Counted from the stretch's first letter, positions 35,847-45,370 are shown. The stretch is 64,000 bases of DNA from Mesorhizobium japonicum MAFF 303099 (GCF_000009625.1 NC_002678.2:5116001-5180000), one strand, 5' to 3'. Translations and numbers: made by a program. The notes: generated from the sequence alone by a model not told the origin.

Positions 35847-37751
35847 TCAGGCCACTTTCTGGAGTATTGGCACCATCGGGCTGAGGAGGCCGGCCGCTTG
35901 CATAGTGTCGGCCGGAAGGCATGCTTGCAGGTTGGACAAATAGTCTTCTGCATAGCTTTTCGCCATGGAAATCGGCAGATCGATCCCGGCCGCGGCGGCC
36001 TCTTCCAACGCCGTCTTCACCAGCCCGTTGCGAATCGCAAGCTTGACCTCGGGACCCGCGACAAGGCTGAGCGCCTGCGCTCCGATATTGATGCCAGCGT
36101 CTAGCAGCGCCTGCTTCATATTGCCTCCGGTAATGGCTGTGCGGACAAGATTTGCCGCTTGCGCCTCGAACGCGAGCGTCATCGACACGGCATCGGCCAC
36201 TTGGCCCACGACCGGAATGAAGCTCAACAGACCCACCGCCGTCGCAGCCCAATCAGCCACTGTCGAGTACACCTTGAGCACGTCGTCGACTGTGTGGATG
36301 AAGGCCCCGCCGTTCTTTTTGGCCGACTTGGTATCAGGCTGGTCCGCCCGGCCCGTCATCATGTCCGAGACGGCGTCCTGTTCCGCAGCAGTTTCGGGCG
36401 CATGGGTCTTTGGCTGCTGAACGGCTCGGTTTGCAGACGACATGCCGTTGTAGAAGTGGCCAAAATCTTTGTTGCTGATATTGCCGGAATCAACCGTGTG
36501 TCCGCCGCCGAAATCGAAGAACGAATTGTGGGTCTTGTAGCCCGTAATCGAATTGTTTAGAAGACCGAAGAGCAGATGATCCGATAACAGCTGCGATGCC
36601 GCCTGCTTTACTCTCGGATCTAGGCTCTTGTCTTGCGCCATGCCTGCGAGCTTGTCACGAGTCAGGACACCGCTCCCAAAGAATTTTTGCTGGTTGCTGT
36701 TGATCGTCTTAAGGGTATTCAGCTCGGTTTGCGTGAGGCTCATCGAAGATGAAGCGACTTGGAGAAAATCCTCTTTATGGACTTTGTCTATCGAGCCACC
36801 GTACAACCGCTTCCATTCATTCGGGTGACTGACAAAGTACTGAGCCGCCGCAATGACCTGTGGCGGACATTTGCCAGTTTTCGCGTCGCCGTCGACGATC
36901 TGCTTGAAATAAGTCAGACTCAGGTTCTTGGGCAGGTTTTCGGAGTACCGGTAAAGCTCGCGCATCGCATCGTTCAAGGTCATAACCGACGGCTGCGCAC
37001 TTCCAGTACTATCGGATGGGATGTAGTTCTGCGCGTAGCTTTGCGCCTGCTGGCCCTGAAATGCGGCAACTTGTGAGTGATGGCGAGAGAACTCGGACAA
37101 ATCCTTGGCCGTGATCTTACCGCCACAGCGGCCATCGCCCTGCGAGCCGATCGCATAAAAAAGCTCTGGATCCTGCTGCAATCCCTCAATCGCCGCTTTC
37201 AGATCCGGTGGCGTAGAGGGATCATTGGCTTTATCCGTCAGCGATTGCCAACTAAGCGGGCATAGGTCCTTGTGACGGTTCAGCACTGCGACAATCTGCA
37301 ACTCGGCTTGGGACAGTGAGCCGCCGTTCCACGTAATTCTCTCGCTTTTTATAGGCGCTTGCGCAATGGGAGGGAGGGCGACCGCAGGCTGCGGGCCTTG
37401 ATCAACTGATTCGTGCGCAATGGGAGGGAGGGCGACCGCAGGCTGCGGGCCTTGATCCGTTGCTTCGATGGCTGCCCTCATGCTTGGCGGCAGCAGATCC
37501 AATGGGTTCTTGCGCAATTCTTCCAACGAGGATGCGACATCGGGCAACAGCGACTCCGATGTGTTCCGGCACAATTCCTTCATCGACGGGAAGGGGCTGG
37601 CGTCGTCTTCGTGCAGGTGAAGGGAGAGCATCGCCTCGAATGACGATGCGTTTTGCTGCGCCTTTTCCAACGAAGATGTCAGATTCAGGCTGCTGTACTG
37701 GAGAATATCCTGGCTACTGAAAACGTTGCTTGTATTATTATTGACGGACAT
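35847..37751 (-). CDS. nopX: T3SS translocator NopX
   Basis: NopX (NolX, HrpF family) is secreted by the T3SS and thought to help form the pore in the host membrane. The 634-residue protein starts MSVNNNTSNVFSSQD. It has a Pro/Gln-rich segment with an 18-residue direct repeat (DQGPQPAVALPPIA twice, residues ~98-130), several NopX/HrpF-type helical blocks (NSFFDFGGGHTVDSGNIS), and a hydrophobic stretch near residue 520-545 (GLLSFIPVVGQVADAVSMTL) fit for membrane insertion. It reads opposite to the rest of the T3SS. A tts box on the same strand lies 101 bp upstream of its start. Confidence 0.92.
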   Translation of the reverse strand: MSVNNNTSNVFSSQDILQYSSLNLTSSLEKAQQNASSFEAMLSLHLHEDDASPFPSMKELCRNTSESLLPDVASSLEELRKNPLDLLPPSMRAAIEATDQGPQPAVALPPIAHESVDQGPQPAVALPPIAQAPIKSERITWNGGSLSQAELQIVAVLNRHKDLCPLSWQSLTDKANDPSTPPDLKAAIEGLQQDPELFYAIGSQGDGRCGGKITAKDLSEFSRHHSQVAAFQGQQAQSYAQNYIPSDSTGSAQPSVMTLNDAMRELYRYSENLPKNLSLTYFKQIVDGDAKTGKCPPQVIAAAQYFVSHPNEWKRLYGGSIDKVHKEDFLQVASSSMSLTQTELNTLKTINSNQQKFFGSGVLTRDKLAGMAQDKSLDPRVKQAASQLLSDHLLFGLLNNSITGYKTHNSFFDFGGGHTVDSGNISNKDFGHFYNGMSSANRAVQQPKTHAPETAAEQDAVSDMMTGRADQPDTKSAKKNGGAFIHTVDDVLKVYSTVADWAATAVGLLSFIPVVGQVADAVSMTLAFEAQAANLVRTAITGGNMKQALLDAGINIGAQALSLVAGPEVKLAIRNGLVKTALEEAAAAGIDLPISMAKSYAEDYLSNLQACLPADTMQAAGLLSPMVPILQKVA

Positions 37752-37851
37752 TGTGTCTCCTCAAAAATGAAATTGCAATCCCCCACGCCAGATCCATGTG
37801 CAATACCAGCACAATGACCGGAGATATCGCTGAAGCTGGCGGTTGCCACCA

Positions 37852-37882
37852 TGAGCGGTTTAGCTTTCGGTAAACTGACGAG
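37852..37882 (-). promoter_or_regulatory. tts box for nopX (minus strand)
   Basis: On the minus strand the sequence reads GTCAGTTTACCGAAAGCTA followed by CCGCTCA, close to the tts-box consensus. It lies ~100 bp before the nopX start and is oriented toward it. Confidence 0.75.
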
Positions 37883-37948
37883 TTCAGAGGAATTCACAAT
37901 TTGGGGTGGCCGCGGTGTTGTTTTGTCCCGAAGCTGCGACCGCAGATA

Positions 37949-38650
37949 TCATTTTTGGCGTGGCTCTGGCTTCCCGCCAACGCCATCCTGCTGCGGCACG
38001 TCGGACGAATAAGCGGCTTCAGGCAATCCGTTGCGGACGACCATGGTGGAGGAACCCCGAAACAATGTCAGGACCGATTCGCTTGTCGGCGTTTCATGGA
38101 CGCGCGGCTGCCCCTGTGCCTCTGCGACAAGACCATTGAAAGTCTGCTCCACGAGCGCGGTGAAGCGCGGCGGACCGGAAACCAAAACGAGGCCATCTCC
38201 CGGCGCGGGTCTCACGACGTAGCGGTCATCGGAGATCTCAAGCTTGTCTAGGGCACCCTTAAACGTATCGAAGCGGATCGAAGTCAGCACAAGCATGCGG
38301 GTTTGTGATTCTTTTGCGGCTGACACGTAGAGGACAAGCCCATCATAATACCATTGGAGACCGTACATATTGGCCAAACGGTCGAGGAACTCGCGCGGTG
38401 GCAAATCCGGCATACTCCCGCGGATCCGCCCCTTCACCTCGGCGCTAATGTTGACTCGGATATTAAGGTTGTTGCCGAATTGCTGCAGCGCCTCAGAAAT
38501 ATCCTGATCGAGAACCGTATATCTGTACGGCGTCTTGGAGAGGGATAAGGGGACGCCGAGAGTTCCGTTGGTTCCGGCGGAGAGAAAAAAACCGGCACAC
38601 AGAAGTCTCAAAACGTGTGGGCGGACGGATCGGATGAGCGCTCTCAACAT
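37949..38650 (-). CDS. rhcC1: T3SS secretin N-terminal part (RhcC1/NolW)
   Basis: This is the separate N-terminal half of the rhizobial T3SS secretin, acting in the outer membrane with RhcC2. The start at 38650 gives a clean signal sequence (MLRALIRSVRPHVLRLLCAG); ATG 38686 is a longer alternative. The body has the secretin N0/N1 features (YTVLDQDISEALQQFGNNLN, GLQWYYDGLVLYVSAAKESQ). At ~233 residues it lacks the ring-forming secretin core, as known for NolW. It is divergent from nopB, with the nopB tts box between them. Confidence 0.88.
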   Translation of the reverse strand: MLRALIRSVRPHVLRLLCAGFFLSAGTNGTLGVPLSLSKTPYRYTVLDQDISEALQQFGNNLNIRVNISAEVKGRIRGSMPDLPPREFLDRLANMYGLQWYYDGLVLYVSAAKESQTRMLVLTSIRFDTFKGALDKLEISDDRYVVRPAPGDGLVLVSGPPRFTALVEQTFNGLVAEAQGQPRVHETPTSESVLTLFRGSSTMVVRNGLPEAAYSSDVPQQDGVGGKPEPRQK

Positions 38651-38734
38651 TGCGCACTGATACACTAGAGTCTGAAATTTGCACAAGTGACTTAGTCGCC
38701 AGCATATCCTCTAGATACTAACCAGGCTCCGTCA

Positions 38735-38764
38735 GTCAGCTTGTCGTCAGCTCGGCCACCTAGA
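38735..38764 (+). promoter_or_regulatory. tts box for the nopB-rhcU operon
   Basis: GTCAGCTTGTCGTCAGCTC followed by CCACCTA fits the tts-box pattern and lies 70 bp before nopB. It probably drives the whole nopB-to-rhcU transcript. Confidence 0.82.
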
Positions 38765-38833
38765 CGTTGACCTGATAACGAATGACGAAGGGCCGAGTTC
38801 GCTCCGGTCAAAGAGGAAGCTATCGGGTCTTTC

Positions 38834-39337
38834 ATGATGATCCCTATCACGTCGATCACTGCCACTTTAACGGACTGTCTGGCCAGGGCCGGGTCACCGT
38901 CGTTCAGCGAGCAAGCCCAGTTTGAGCGCGCTTTGGCGCACGCGGCCGACTCGCTGAAAAACGATGCCGCATCGGCGCCATCGAGGGTGCCAGTTCCTCC
39001 GGCGATGGCTCTTCAACGCGCGGCTACGCAGATGAGTCCCTTGGGGGACCGCGTGTTGCAGACGATTTCTGCGATGTACCCAGACCGTGCTGTTAATTCG
39101 GCTGCGCTCGACCAGCAGGTAGGCCTTTTCAAGGGCGCTCTACCTAGGCCGCAGAAGCTTCCTGCCGAAGGTGATGCGGGAACCGGAACGTCAGGCGTTC
39201 CGCAAGGACGGCATGATTTCGAAACAATGATTGCTGGTCTGCGGGATATGTACAATGGCGTCACTCAGGTTGCGCTTGTTTCCAAAGGTGTCAGCGGCAT
39301 CACCTCATCTGTAAATAAACTTCTAAAGGAAGGCTGA
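38834..39337 (+). CDS. nopB: Secreted nodulation outer protein NopB
   Basis: NopB is a T3SS-secreted, pilus-associated protein. At 167 residues it has the known size. It is Ala/Ser-rich and mostly helical, with FETMIAGLRDMYNGVTQVAL and VSGITSSVNKLLKEG at the end. It is the first gene after the tts box at 38735 and is followed by rhcJ after 9 bp, as in other rhizobia. Starts at 38834 and 38837 (ATGATG) are both possible. Confidence 0.85.
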   Translation: MMIPITSITATLTDCLARAGSPSFSEQAQFERALAHAADSLKNDAASAPSRVPVPPAMALQRAATQMSPLGDRVLQTISAMYPDRAVNSAALDQQVGLFKGALPRPQKLPAEGDAGTGTSGVPQGRHDFETMIAGLRDMYNGVTQVALVSKGVSGITSSVNKLLKEG

Positions 39338-39346
39338 ACCGCGCAC

Positions 39347-40210
39347 ATGATTGGCTTAGCCCAGGAAATCATGCCTGGCACGTGCGGTCGGAGGTCACTT
39401 CGCCTTATCGTGCTGCCACTCCTCGTGGCCCTCGGCGGTTGCAAGGTGGATCTCTACACGCAACTGCAGGAGCGCGAGGCGAATGAAATGCTCGCCCTTC
39501 TGATGGACAACGGAGTTCATGCGGTTCGGGTCGCTGCCAAGGATGGGACTAGCACGGTCCAGGTTGACGAAAAGCTGCTCGCTTACTCAATCGACCTCCT
39601 GAATGGCAAGGGATTGCCGCGCCAGTCATTCAAGAACCTCGGAGAGATTTTCCAAGGATCAGGCCTCATTGCCTCGCCGACCGAGGAACGTGCCCGTTAT
39701 GTTTATGCGCTCAGCGAAGAGTTGTCCCGCACGATCAGCGATATCGATGGCGTATTCTCTGTACGTGTCCACGTAGTTCTGCCGCATAACGACCTTTTGC
39801 GAGCAGGCGCCACGCCATCCTCGGCTTCGGTCTTTATCAGGCACGACGCCAAAGCAGATCTCTCGGTTCTGCTGCCGAAGATAAAGATGCTCGTGGCCGA
39901 CAGCATCGAAGGGTTGTCCTACGACAAGGTCGAAGTGGTTTTGGTGTCGGTGGAGCGTTCCGCGCCTGAGCAACGGTCCGTGCCGGCGACTGTTTTGGCC
40001 CAAGCGTCCAGGCCCGTTCCAGCGCCACTTTTGGCCAGCTTAACCGGTATTGCCGCAGCTGTGTTCGCAGTGGCGTGCTATCTCTTAGTCACCGGTCTTA
40101 GCCGCCGGCGCAAGCAGTCAGCGGGCGAAGTTCCCAAGCTCGAGCGGCGGTCGGGTGTTTCCGCACTCGATGCCATTCGCAAAAAGACACCGGCGATAGC
40201 GCCTCAGTGA
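39347..40210 (+). CDS. rhcJ: T3SS inner-membrane ring lipoprotein RhcJ (SctJ)
   Basis: RhcJ forms the periplasmic part of the inner-membrane ring. A lipoprotein signal ends in LLVALGGC. The conserved ring-building domain follows (LYTQLQEREANEMLALLMDN, GKGLPRQSFKNLGEIFQGSG, ARYVYALSEELSRTISDIDG, VRVHVVLPHND), and one transmembrane helix closes it (LLASLTGIAAAVFAVACYLL, ~residue 224-244). The 287 residues are typical. Earlier name nolT. The next gene begins 1 bp after its stop. Confidence 0.93.
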   Translation: MIGLAQEIMPGTCGRRSLRLIVLPLLVALGGCKVDLYTQLQEREANEMLALLMDNGVHAVRVAAKDGTSTVQVDEKLLAYSIDLLNGKGLPRQSFKNLGEIFQGSGLIASPTEERARYVYALSEELSRTISDIDGVFSVRVHVVLPHNDLLRAGATPSSASVFIRHDAKADLSVLLPKIKMLVADSIEGLSYDKVEVVLVSVERSAPEQRSVPATVLAQASRPVPAPLLASLTGIAAAVFAVACYLLVTGLSRRRKQSAGEVPKLERRSGVSALDAIRKKTPAIAPQ

Positions 40211-40211
40211 C

Positions 40212-40850
40212 ATGTCAATGCCAATGCCGATACTGACCGCCCAACCTGATGGTTCGTTCCAATTGCCTTCCTTGGGTCGGAGCGAGCTTGCTGCTTCGGC
40301 CCATCCTACCCGTCTTGGCGCGCGTCTTGATCCGGCGTTATCGGCTGCTACGTTGGCTCAGTTGCAGAAGTGTCCCAGACTGCAGCGAAGACTAACAGAA
40401 TTGTTACTCGACAATGATTCGAAGTCGAATGATGTTGAGCGGGGGCTGGACCTTCTGCGCGGTAATGATCCGCTTCGGGCTGCCCTCCTTGCAGGTAGTG
40501 CATGGCATGCCCGATCGCTGCTTAAGCTTGTCTCTCAGCCTGACCTCACAGTGCTCATTCAACGTATCGGCGCTGATGCCCATGCGTTTGGAATCCGACA
40601 TCTGGCGCATGCCATTGCGGACAGATTGATCGCGGATCCGGGAAAACTCGCGCACCAAATTGAACACGATGGACACGCCTGTCTTGGTGCCTGGCTCCAT
40701 CACAGTCCAGTGATGGAGCGCAACCGCGTGCTCCTACGCTTGCCTGTAGGAACCGCCGCCGACAATCCAGAGCCTAAGCACGGGAACGCCGCAGGCCAGT
40801 TGTTGTCGCTTGTGGTACGCCATTTTGAGGCGGAGAACCCGCCGATATGA
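40212..40850 (+). CDS. nolU: T3SS accessory protein NolU (SctK-like)
   Basis: NolU is a cytoplasmic T3SS component, placed in the position of the sorting-platform protein SctK. It is 212 residues with no signal or membrane segment, with HARSLLKLVSQPDLTVLIQR and FGIRHLAHAIADRLIADPGK. It sits between rhcJ and rhcL and overlaps rhcL by 4 bp (ATGA). Sequence alone says little, and identification rests on position and size. Confidence 0.8.
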   Translation: MSMPMPILTAQPDGSFQLPSLGRSELAASAHPTRLGARLDPALSAATLAQLQKCPRLQRRLTELLLDNDSKSNDVERGLDLLRGNDPLRAALLAGSAWHARSLLKLVSQPDLTVLIQRIGADAHAFGIRHLAHAIADRLIADPGKLAHQIEHDGHACLGAWLHHSPVMERNRVLLRLPVGTAADNPEPKHGNAAGQLLSLVVRHFEAENPPI

Positions 40851-41470
40851 CAGCCGATATTTCCGTGGCGCCGGCAGCGCCGCAGATGCGCCCTTTGGGG
40901 CCACTGATACCGGCGAGCGAGCTCGAAATCTGGGATAATGCCGCAAAAGCGTGTGCCGCCGCAGAACGGCATCAGCAGCACGTACGCAGTTGGGCACGCG
41001 CGGCGTATCAGCGTGAGTTGGCGCGCGGCCATACCGAGGGCCTGAATGCAGGCGCGGAGGAAATGGCGGCGCTGATTTCGCAGGCGGTTGCCGAAGTCGC
41101 ACGACGAAAGGCGGTTCTGGAGCAGCAATTGCCGCAGCTCGTGCTTGAGATACTAAGCGAGCTTCTAGGAGCGTTCGATCCGGGCGAACTGTTGGTCATG
41201 GCTGTTCGCCACGCCATTGAGCGCCAATACAGCGGCGCGGAAGTCTGCCTCCATGTGTATCCGACGCAAGTGGACATGCTTGCGCGAGAGTTTGCGGGAT
41301 GGGACGGCCAGGATGGTCGGCCAAGGGTTCGGATCAAACCGGATCCGACGTTATCGCCGCGACGCTGCGTGCTGTGGAGCGAGTACGGCAATGTCGATCT
41401 GGGGCTTGATGCGCAGATGCGCGCGTTGCGTCTCGGCTTCGGGTCGCTTTCTGAAAAAGGCGAACTGTGA
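40847..41470 (+). CDS. rhcL: T3SS ATPase stator RhcL (SctL)
   Basis: RhcL binds and regulates the secretion ATPase and links it to the sorting platform. The 207-residue protein has the long helical FliH/HrpE-type region (GLNAGAEEMAALISQAVAEV, ARRKAVLEQQLPQLVLEILS) and the C-terminal globular end (VRIKPDPTLSPRRCVLWSEY). Earlier name nolV. It overlaps nolU and rhcN by 4 bp each, indicating translational coupling. Confidence 0.9.
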   Translation: MTADISVAPAAPQMRPLGPLIPASELEIWDNAAKACAAAERHQQHVRSWARAAYQRELARGHTEGLNAGAEEMAALISQAVAEVARRKAVLEQQLPQLVLEILSELLGAFDPGELLVMAVRHAIERQYSGAEVCLHVYPTQVDMLAREFAGWDGQDGRPRVRIKPDPTLSPRRCVLWSEYGNVDLGLDAQMRALRLGFGSLSEKGEL

Positions 41471-42825
41471 CAACGCAGGTATCAGAACATAATCACGACG
41501 ATGCGATCTGCCCTGTCGATCCGGCGATCTCGTCTTTGAGAGCTACGGCAAAGGGGATCGACACGCGCGTCGTGCGCGGCAGGATCACGCGGGCTGTCGG
41601 CACACTGGTCCATGCCGTCCTGCCAGACACTCGTATTGGAGAACTTTGCCTCCTACAGGACCCACGAACCGGACTGTCGCTGGAAGCTGAGGTGATCGGC
41701 CTGTTGGATGATGGCGTATTGCTGACGCCGATCGGCGACCTGGTCGGCCTCTCCAGCCGCGCGGAAGTCGTGGCCACTGGACGAATGCGTGAAGTACCCG
41801 TCGGCAACGATTTACTTGGCCGGGTGATTGACAGTCGCTGCCGTCCATTGGACGGCAAAGGCCAAATCGAGACCACAGAAACTCGGCCGCTGCACGGCAG
41901 AGCTCCAAATCCAATGACAAGGCGCATGATTGAACGGCCCTTGCCCCTTGGGGTGCGTGTTCTGGATGGTCTCCTGACGTGCGGCGAGGGCCAGCGGATC
42001 GGAATTTACGGCGAGCCAGGTGGTGGCAAGTCGACCTTATTGTCACAGATCGTAAAAGGTGCCGCCGCTGACGTTGTCATAGTCGCATTGATAGGCGAAC
42101 GAGGACGTGAAGTTCGTGAATTCATCGAGAGGCATCTCGGGGAAGAGGGCCTTCGCCGTGCCGTCGTTGTTGTTGAAACGTCCGACCGCTCGGCTGTTCA
42201 GCGGGCGCAATGTGCTCCGATGGCGACAGCGCTCGCGGAATATTTTCGCGAACAAGGGCTACGCGTTGCTCTCATGCTGGACTCGCTGACACGCTTCTGC
42301 CGCGCCATGCGTGAAATAGGCCTTGCTGCGGGCGAGCCGCCGACGCGACGGGGCTTCCCTCCTTCCGTTTTCAGCATGCTGCCAGGCCTGCTTGAGCGCG
42401 CCGGCATGAGTGAGCGTGGCTCAATCACGGCGTTCTATACCGTGCTTGTAGAAGGCGATGGCACAGGGGATCCAATCGCTGAAGAGTCGCGCGGCATTCT
42501 CGATGGCCATGTCGTGCTCTCGCGCGCTATTGCGGCGCGATCGCATTTCCCCGCTATCGATGTACTACAGAGTCGCAGCCGCGTGATGGATGCGGTCGTT
42601 TCGCGGACACATCGCAAGGCGGCATCCTTCTTTCGTGAACTCCTTTCCCGGCATGCCGAGACCGAGTTCTTGATCAACGTCGGAGAATACAAGCAAGGCG
42701 GCGATCCCCTGACGGACCGGGCTGTCGAGTCAATAGACGAACTGAGGGAGTTTTTGCGCCAGAGCGAAGACGAGATCTCAGGGTTTGAGGAAACGGTCGC
42801 ATGGATGTCGCGTCTGACCGCGTAA
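41467..42825 (+). CDS. rhcN: T3SS ATPase RhcN (SctN)
   Basis: RhcN is the hexameric ATPase that releases chaperones and unfolds substrates at the base of the T3SS. The Walker A motif is GEPGGGKST (residues 182-190), and Walker B is in VALMLDSLTRFCRAMREIGL. The F1/FliI-type sequences GRVIDSRCRPLDGKG and YTVLVEGDGTGDPIAEESRG are present. The length of 452 residues is normal. The GTG start overlaps the rhcL stop, and its 3' end overlaps the next gene by 25 bp. Confidence 0.96.
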   Translation: MTTQVSEHNHDDAICPVDPAISSLRATAKGIDTRVVRGRITRAVGTLVHAVLPDTRIGELCLLQDPRTGLSLEAEVIGLLDDGVLLTPIGDLVGLSSRAEVVATGRMREVPVGNDLLGRVIDSRCRPLDGKGQIETTETRPLHGRAPNPMTRRMIERPLPLGVRVLDGLLTCGEGQRIGIYGEPGGGKSTLLSQIVKGAAADVVIVALIGERGREVREFIERHLGEEGLRRAVVVVETSDRSAVQRAQCAPMATALAEYFREQGLRVALMLDSLTRFCRAMREIGLAAGEPPTRRGFPPSVFSMLPGLLERAGMSERGSITAFYTVLVEGDGTGDPIAEESRGILDGHVVLSRAIAARSHFPAIDVLQSRSRVMDAVVSRTHRKAASFFRELLSRHAETEFLINVGEYKQGGDPLTDRAVESIDELREFLRQSEDEISGFEETVAWMSRLTA

Positions 42826-43334
42826 ATCATGTTCAGGCTTCCAGGTTACGGGTCTTGAAGGAAATGCAAGAGCGTCGTGCCCTTAGTGAGCTGTCCAAGA
42901 AGGAAGCCGAGCGCCGTATGGCCACCTTAGCCGCACAGAATGCCTCCCGAGAGCTTGCCATGGCACAACAACATTGCGCAACGGCGGAAGCAGCGCTCTA
43001 CCAGGAGCTGATGACTCTCGAAAACTTGTCTAACGCCGCGCTTGACCGGCACCACCTGCATGTTGAGCGGCTTGCAACTGAAATCACACGCCGACGGCAG
43101 ATGCTTGGTAATGCGCGAATCGCCCAGGAAAAGGCGGAGACAGCGGCGTCCGAGACGAGGGACCTATGGGTCGCATGTTCGGCGGCTACGCACAAATGGC
43201 GCCAGATCGAGGACGACGTCGGGCGCGCCGTCGAGATCCATTCGGAGGCCGCAGGCGAGATCGAGGCCGACGATGAGATACTGCTTCGATTTGGCAGGGG
43301 ACCGCTTTCCCAGGTCGCGAAACGGATTCGATAA
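42801..43334 (+). CDS. y4yJ: T3SS stalk protein, SctO-like (y4yJ)
   Basis: This 177-residue, almost entirely coiled-coil protein (LRVLKEMQERRALSELSKKE, IAQEKAETAASETRDLWVAC) sits between rhcN and rhcQ. It has the position and character of SctO/FliJ, the central stalk linking the ATPase to the export gate. The ATG lies inside the 3' end of rhcN. Identification is by position, length and coiled coil. Confidence 0.82.
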   Translation: MDVASDRVNHVQASRLRVLKEMQERRALSELSKKEAERRMATLAAQNASRELAMAQQHCATAEAALYQELMTLENLSNAALDRHHLHVERLATEITRRRQMLGNARIAQEKAETAASETRDLWVACSAATHKWRQIEDDVGRAVEIHSEAAGEIEADDEILLRFGRGPLSQVAKRIR

Positions 43335-43361
43335 CCTGCAGGTCCTCCGAATGACAGAACG

Positions 43362-44426
43362 GTGCAGTTTTTGGCAGCCGCTTTGGTGAGCCCCCCTCTA
43401 TTGGAACCAGCGCTGACACTGTCCCACGAGGTCGCCTCGTGGCTCAATGACACTGCGGCTTCGCGCGGACCGTTTCAGACCCGGATCAACGACGTGCCAC
43501 TGTCGGTGCGTGTGGCAGGGCTTGTCTGGCAGGAGAATTTTGCCGCCATTCCAATGCTCGACTGCATTTGTAGGGTCGGAGCTGAGACGGTCGTGCTGTC
43601 GATATCGCGGTCGCTCGTAGAGGGGCTCATCGCAACAGTGCAGAATGGGCTGACTTTCCCTTCCGAGCCAACGGCTTCACTCATTGTTGAACTTGCACTT
43701 GAGCCACTTATTGCTCGACTGGAGTATAGGACTCAGCTGAACGTGCAGCTCGTGCGCGTGTTTGAAGCCGCGACACTGGCTCCTTATCTCGAACTGGATA
43801 TCGACTTCGGCCCGGTCAGTGGCAAGGGTCGTCTGTTCCTGTTCTCGCCTCTCGATGGCTTGGTGCCGTCTGCGTTTCGTGCTCTGGGCGAACTGTTTGG
43901 CCAGTTACCGCGACAGCCGCGCGGATTACTTTCAGACCTCCCGATCGTGGTTGCAGGAGAGATCGGCACGCTGCACGTTCCTGCGGCGATTCTTCGAAAA
44001 GCATGTGCCGGTGATGCTCTGTTGCCGGACCTGGCGCCGTTCGGCCGGGGCGAGATCGCCCTATCTTTGGGCCAGTTGTGGGCCAGCGCCGATCTTGAGG
44101 GCGACCAGCTAGTCCTGCACGGGCCTTTCCGCCCGCGTTCCTATTCTTTGGAGAATGCGCATATGACACAACTTGGATCGCAACTAGGGCCGACGGAGGA
44201 TCTCGACGATGTCGAGATCATGCTTGTCTTTGAATGCGGTCGCTGGCCTATTCCTCTAGGGGAATTAAGAAGTGCCGGCGAAGGGCATATTTTCGAACTT
44301 GGACGGCCGATTCAGGATCCGGTCGATATACTTGCCAACGGTCAGTGTATCGGGCGTGGCGACATCGTGCGCATTGGAGATACGCTGGGCATCAGGCTCC
44401 GTGGCCGGTTGGGATGCAATGACTGA
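43362..44426 (+). CDS. rhcQ: T3SS cytoplasmic ring protein RhcQ (SctQ)
   Basis: RhcQ builds the cytoplasmic sorting platform. The C-terminal ~75 residues are a SpoA/FliN-type domain (VEIMLVFECGRWPIPLGELR, VDILANGQCIGRGDIVRIGD). The N-terminal ~250 residues are the usual divergent half. The GTG start at 43362 gives 354 residues, a normal size. The ATG at 43351 is in another frame and stops quickly. The end overlaps rhcR by 8 bp. Confidence 0.9.
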   Translation: MQFLAAALVSPPLLEPALTLSHEVASWLNDTAASRGPFQTRINDVPLSVRVAGLVWQENFAAIPMLDCICRVGAETVVLSISRSLVEGLIATVQNGLTFPSEPTASLIVELALEPLIARLEYRTQLNVQLVRVFEAATLAPYLELDIDFGPVSGKGRLFLFSPLDGLVPSAFRALGELFGQLPRQPRGLLSDLPIVVAGEIGTLHVPAAILRKACAGDALLPDLAPFGRGEIALSLGQLWASADLEGDQLVLHGPFRPRSYSLENAHMTQLGSQLGPTEDLDDVEIMLVFECGRWPIPLGELRSAGEGHIFELGRPIQDPVDILANGQCIGRGDIVRIGDTLGIRLRGRLGCND

Positions 44427-45084
44427 GCTCCAGCCGCCAATCCTGGCGCTTCTCGCAGTTACCGCCGGACTGGGTCTGCTGGTTTTGGTGGTCGTCACGA
44501 CCACGGCCTTTGTAAAGGTATCGGTTGTTCTTTTCCTCGTGCGCAATGCGCTCGGGACTCAGACGATACCACCTAACATAGCGCTGTACGCTGTCGCATT
44601 GATCCTCACCATGTTTCTTAGCGCGCCCGTTGTTGAACAGACCTATGATCGGATGACCGATCCGAAGCTACATTATCAGACGTTCGACGACTGGGTAAGC
44701 GCCGCCAAATCCGGGAGCGAGCCCCTGCGTGATCATCTTAAGAAGTTCACAAATGAGGAGCAGCGACAGTTTTTCCTCTCGTCTACCGAAAAAGTCTGGC
44801 CAGCGGAAATGCGTGCCAAAGCCACGGTTGATGATTTGTCCATTCTGGTTCCATCTTTTCTAATTTCAGAGCTAAAGCGCGCGTTTGAGATCGGATTTCT
44901 TCTTTATCTTCCTTTCATCGTTATTGATCTTATTGTGACGACAATTTTGATGGCGATGGGCATGTCTATGGTATCCCCGACGCTTATATCTGTCCCTTTC
45001 AAACTCTTCGTGTTCGTCGCTATTGATGGCTGGTCGAAATTGATGCACGGGCTTGTGTTGAGTTACACGATACCGGGAGGTTGA
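44419..45084 (+). CDS. rhcR: T3SS export gate protein RhcR (SctR)
   Basis: RhcR is an inner-membrane component of the export gate. At 221 residues it has the FliP/SctR pattern: a first hydrophobic helix (LALLAVTAGLGLLVLVVVTT) and FVKVSVVLFLVRNALGTQTI. The motifs LVPSFLISELKRAFEIGFLL and PFIVIDLIVTTILMAMGMSM follow. The start ATG 44419 (ATGAC) overlaps the rhcQ end. A much longer upstream in-frame start at 44272 would run inside rhcQ and is not used. Confidence 0.95.
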   Translation: MTELQPPILALLAVTAGLGLLVLVVVTTTAFVKVSVVLFLVRNALGTQTIPPNIALYAVALILTMFLSAPVVEQTYDRMTDPKLHYQTFDDWVSAAKSGSEPLRDHLKKFTNEEQRQFFLSSTEKVWPAEMRAKATVDDLSILVPSFLISELKRAFEIGFLLYLPFIVIDLIVTTILMAMGMSMVSPTLISVPFKLFVFVAIDGWSKLMHGLVLSYTIPGG

Positions 45085-45362
45085 TTATAGCTGAATCCAG
45101 TATTGTCACTCTTATGAGCCAATCGTTGGTGGTATTCATGATCTGGATTCTGCCGCCGCTCATTGCATCGGTGGTCGTTGGCTTGGTCATTGGCATCATC
45201 CAGGCGGCAACACAGATCCAGGATGAAAGTTTGCCACTAACCGTCAAGCTTCTGGTTGTTGTCGCGGTTATTGGTTTGTTTGCTCCTGTGCTGAGCGCCC
45301 CGCTGATAGAGCTAACCGACCAGATCTTTACCGAGTTTCCCGCCATGACACTTAGCTACTAG
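45081..45362 (+). CDS. rhcS: T3SS export gate protein RhcS (SctS)
   Basis: This is a small 93-residue membrane protein with two transmembrane helices, as in FliQ/SctS ([53 protein letters not shown]). It uses a TTG start overlapping the rhcR stop (TTGA), so translation is coupled. Confidence 0.93.
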   Translation: MIIAESSIVTLMSQSLVVFMIWILPPLIASVVVGLVIGIIQAATQIQDESLPLTVKLLVVVAVIGLFAPVLSAPLIELTDQIFTEFPAMTLSY

Positions 45363-45370
45363 TCTCCGCC

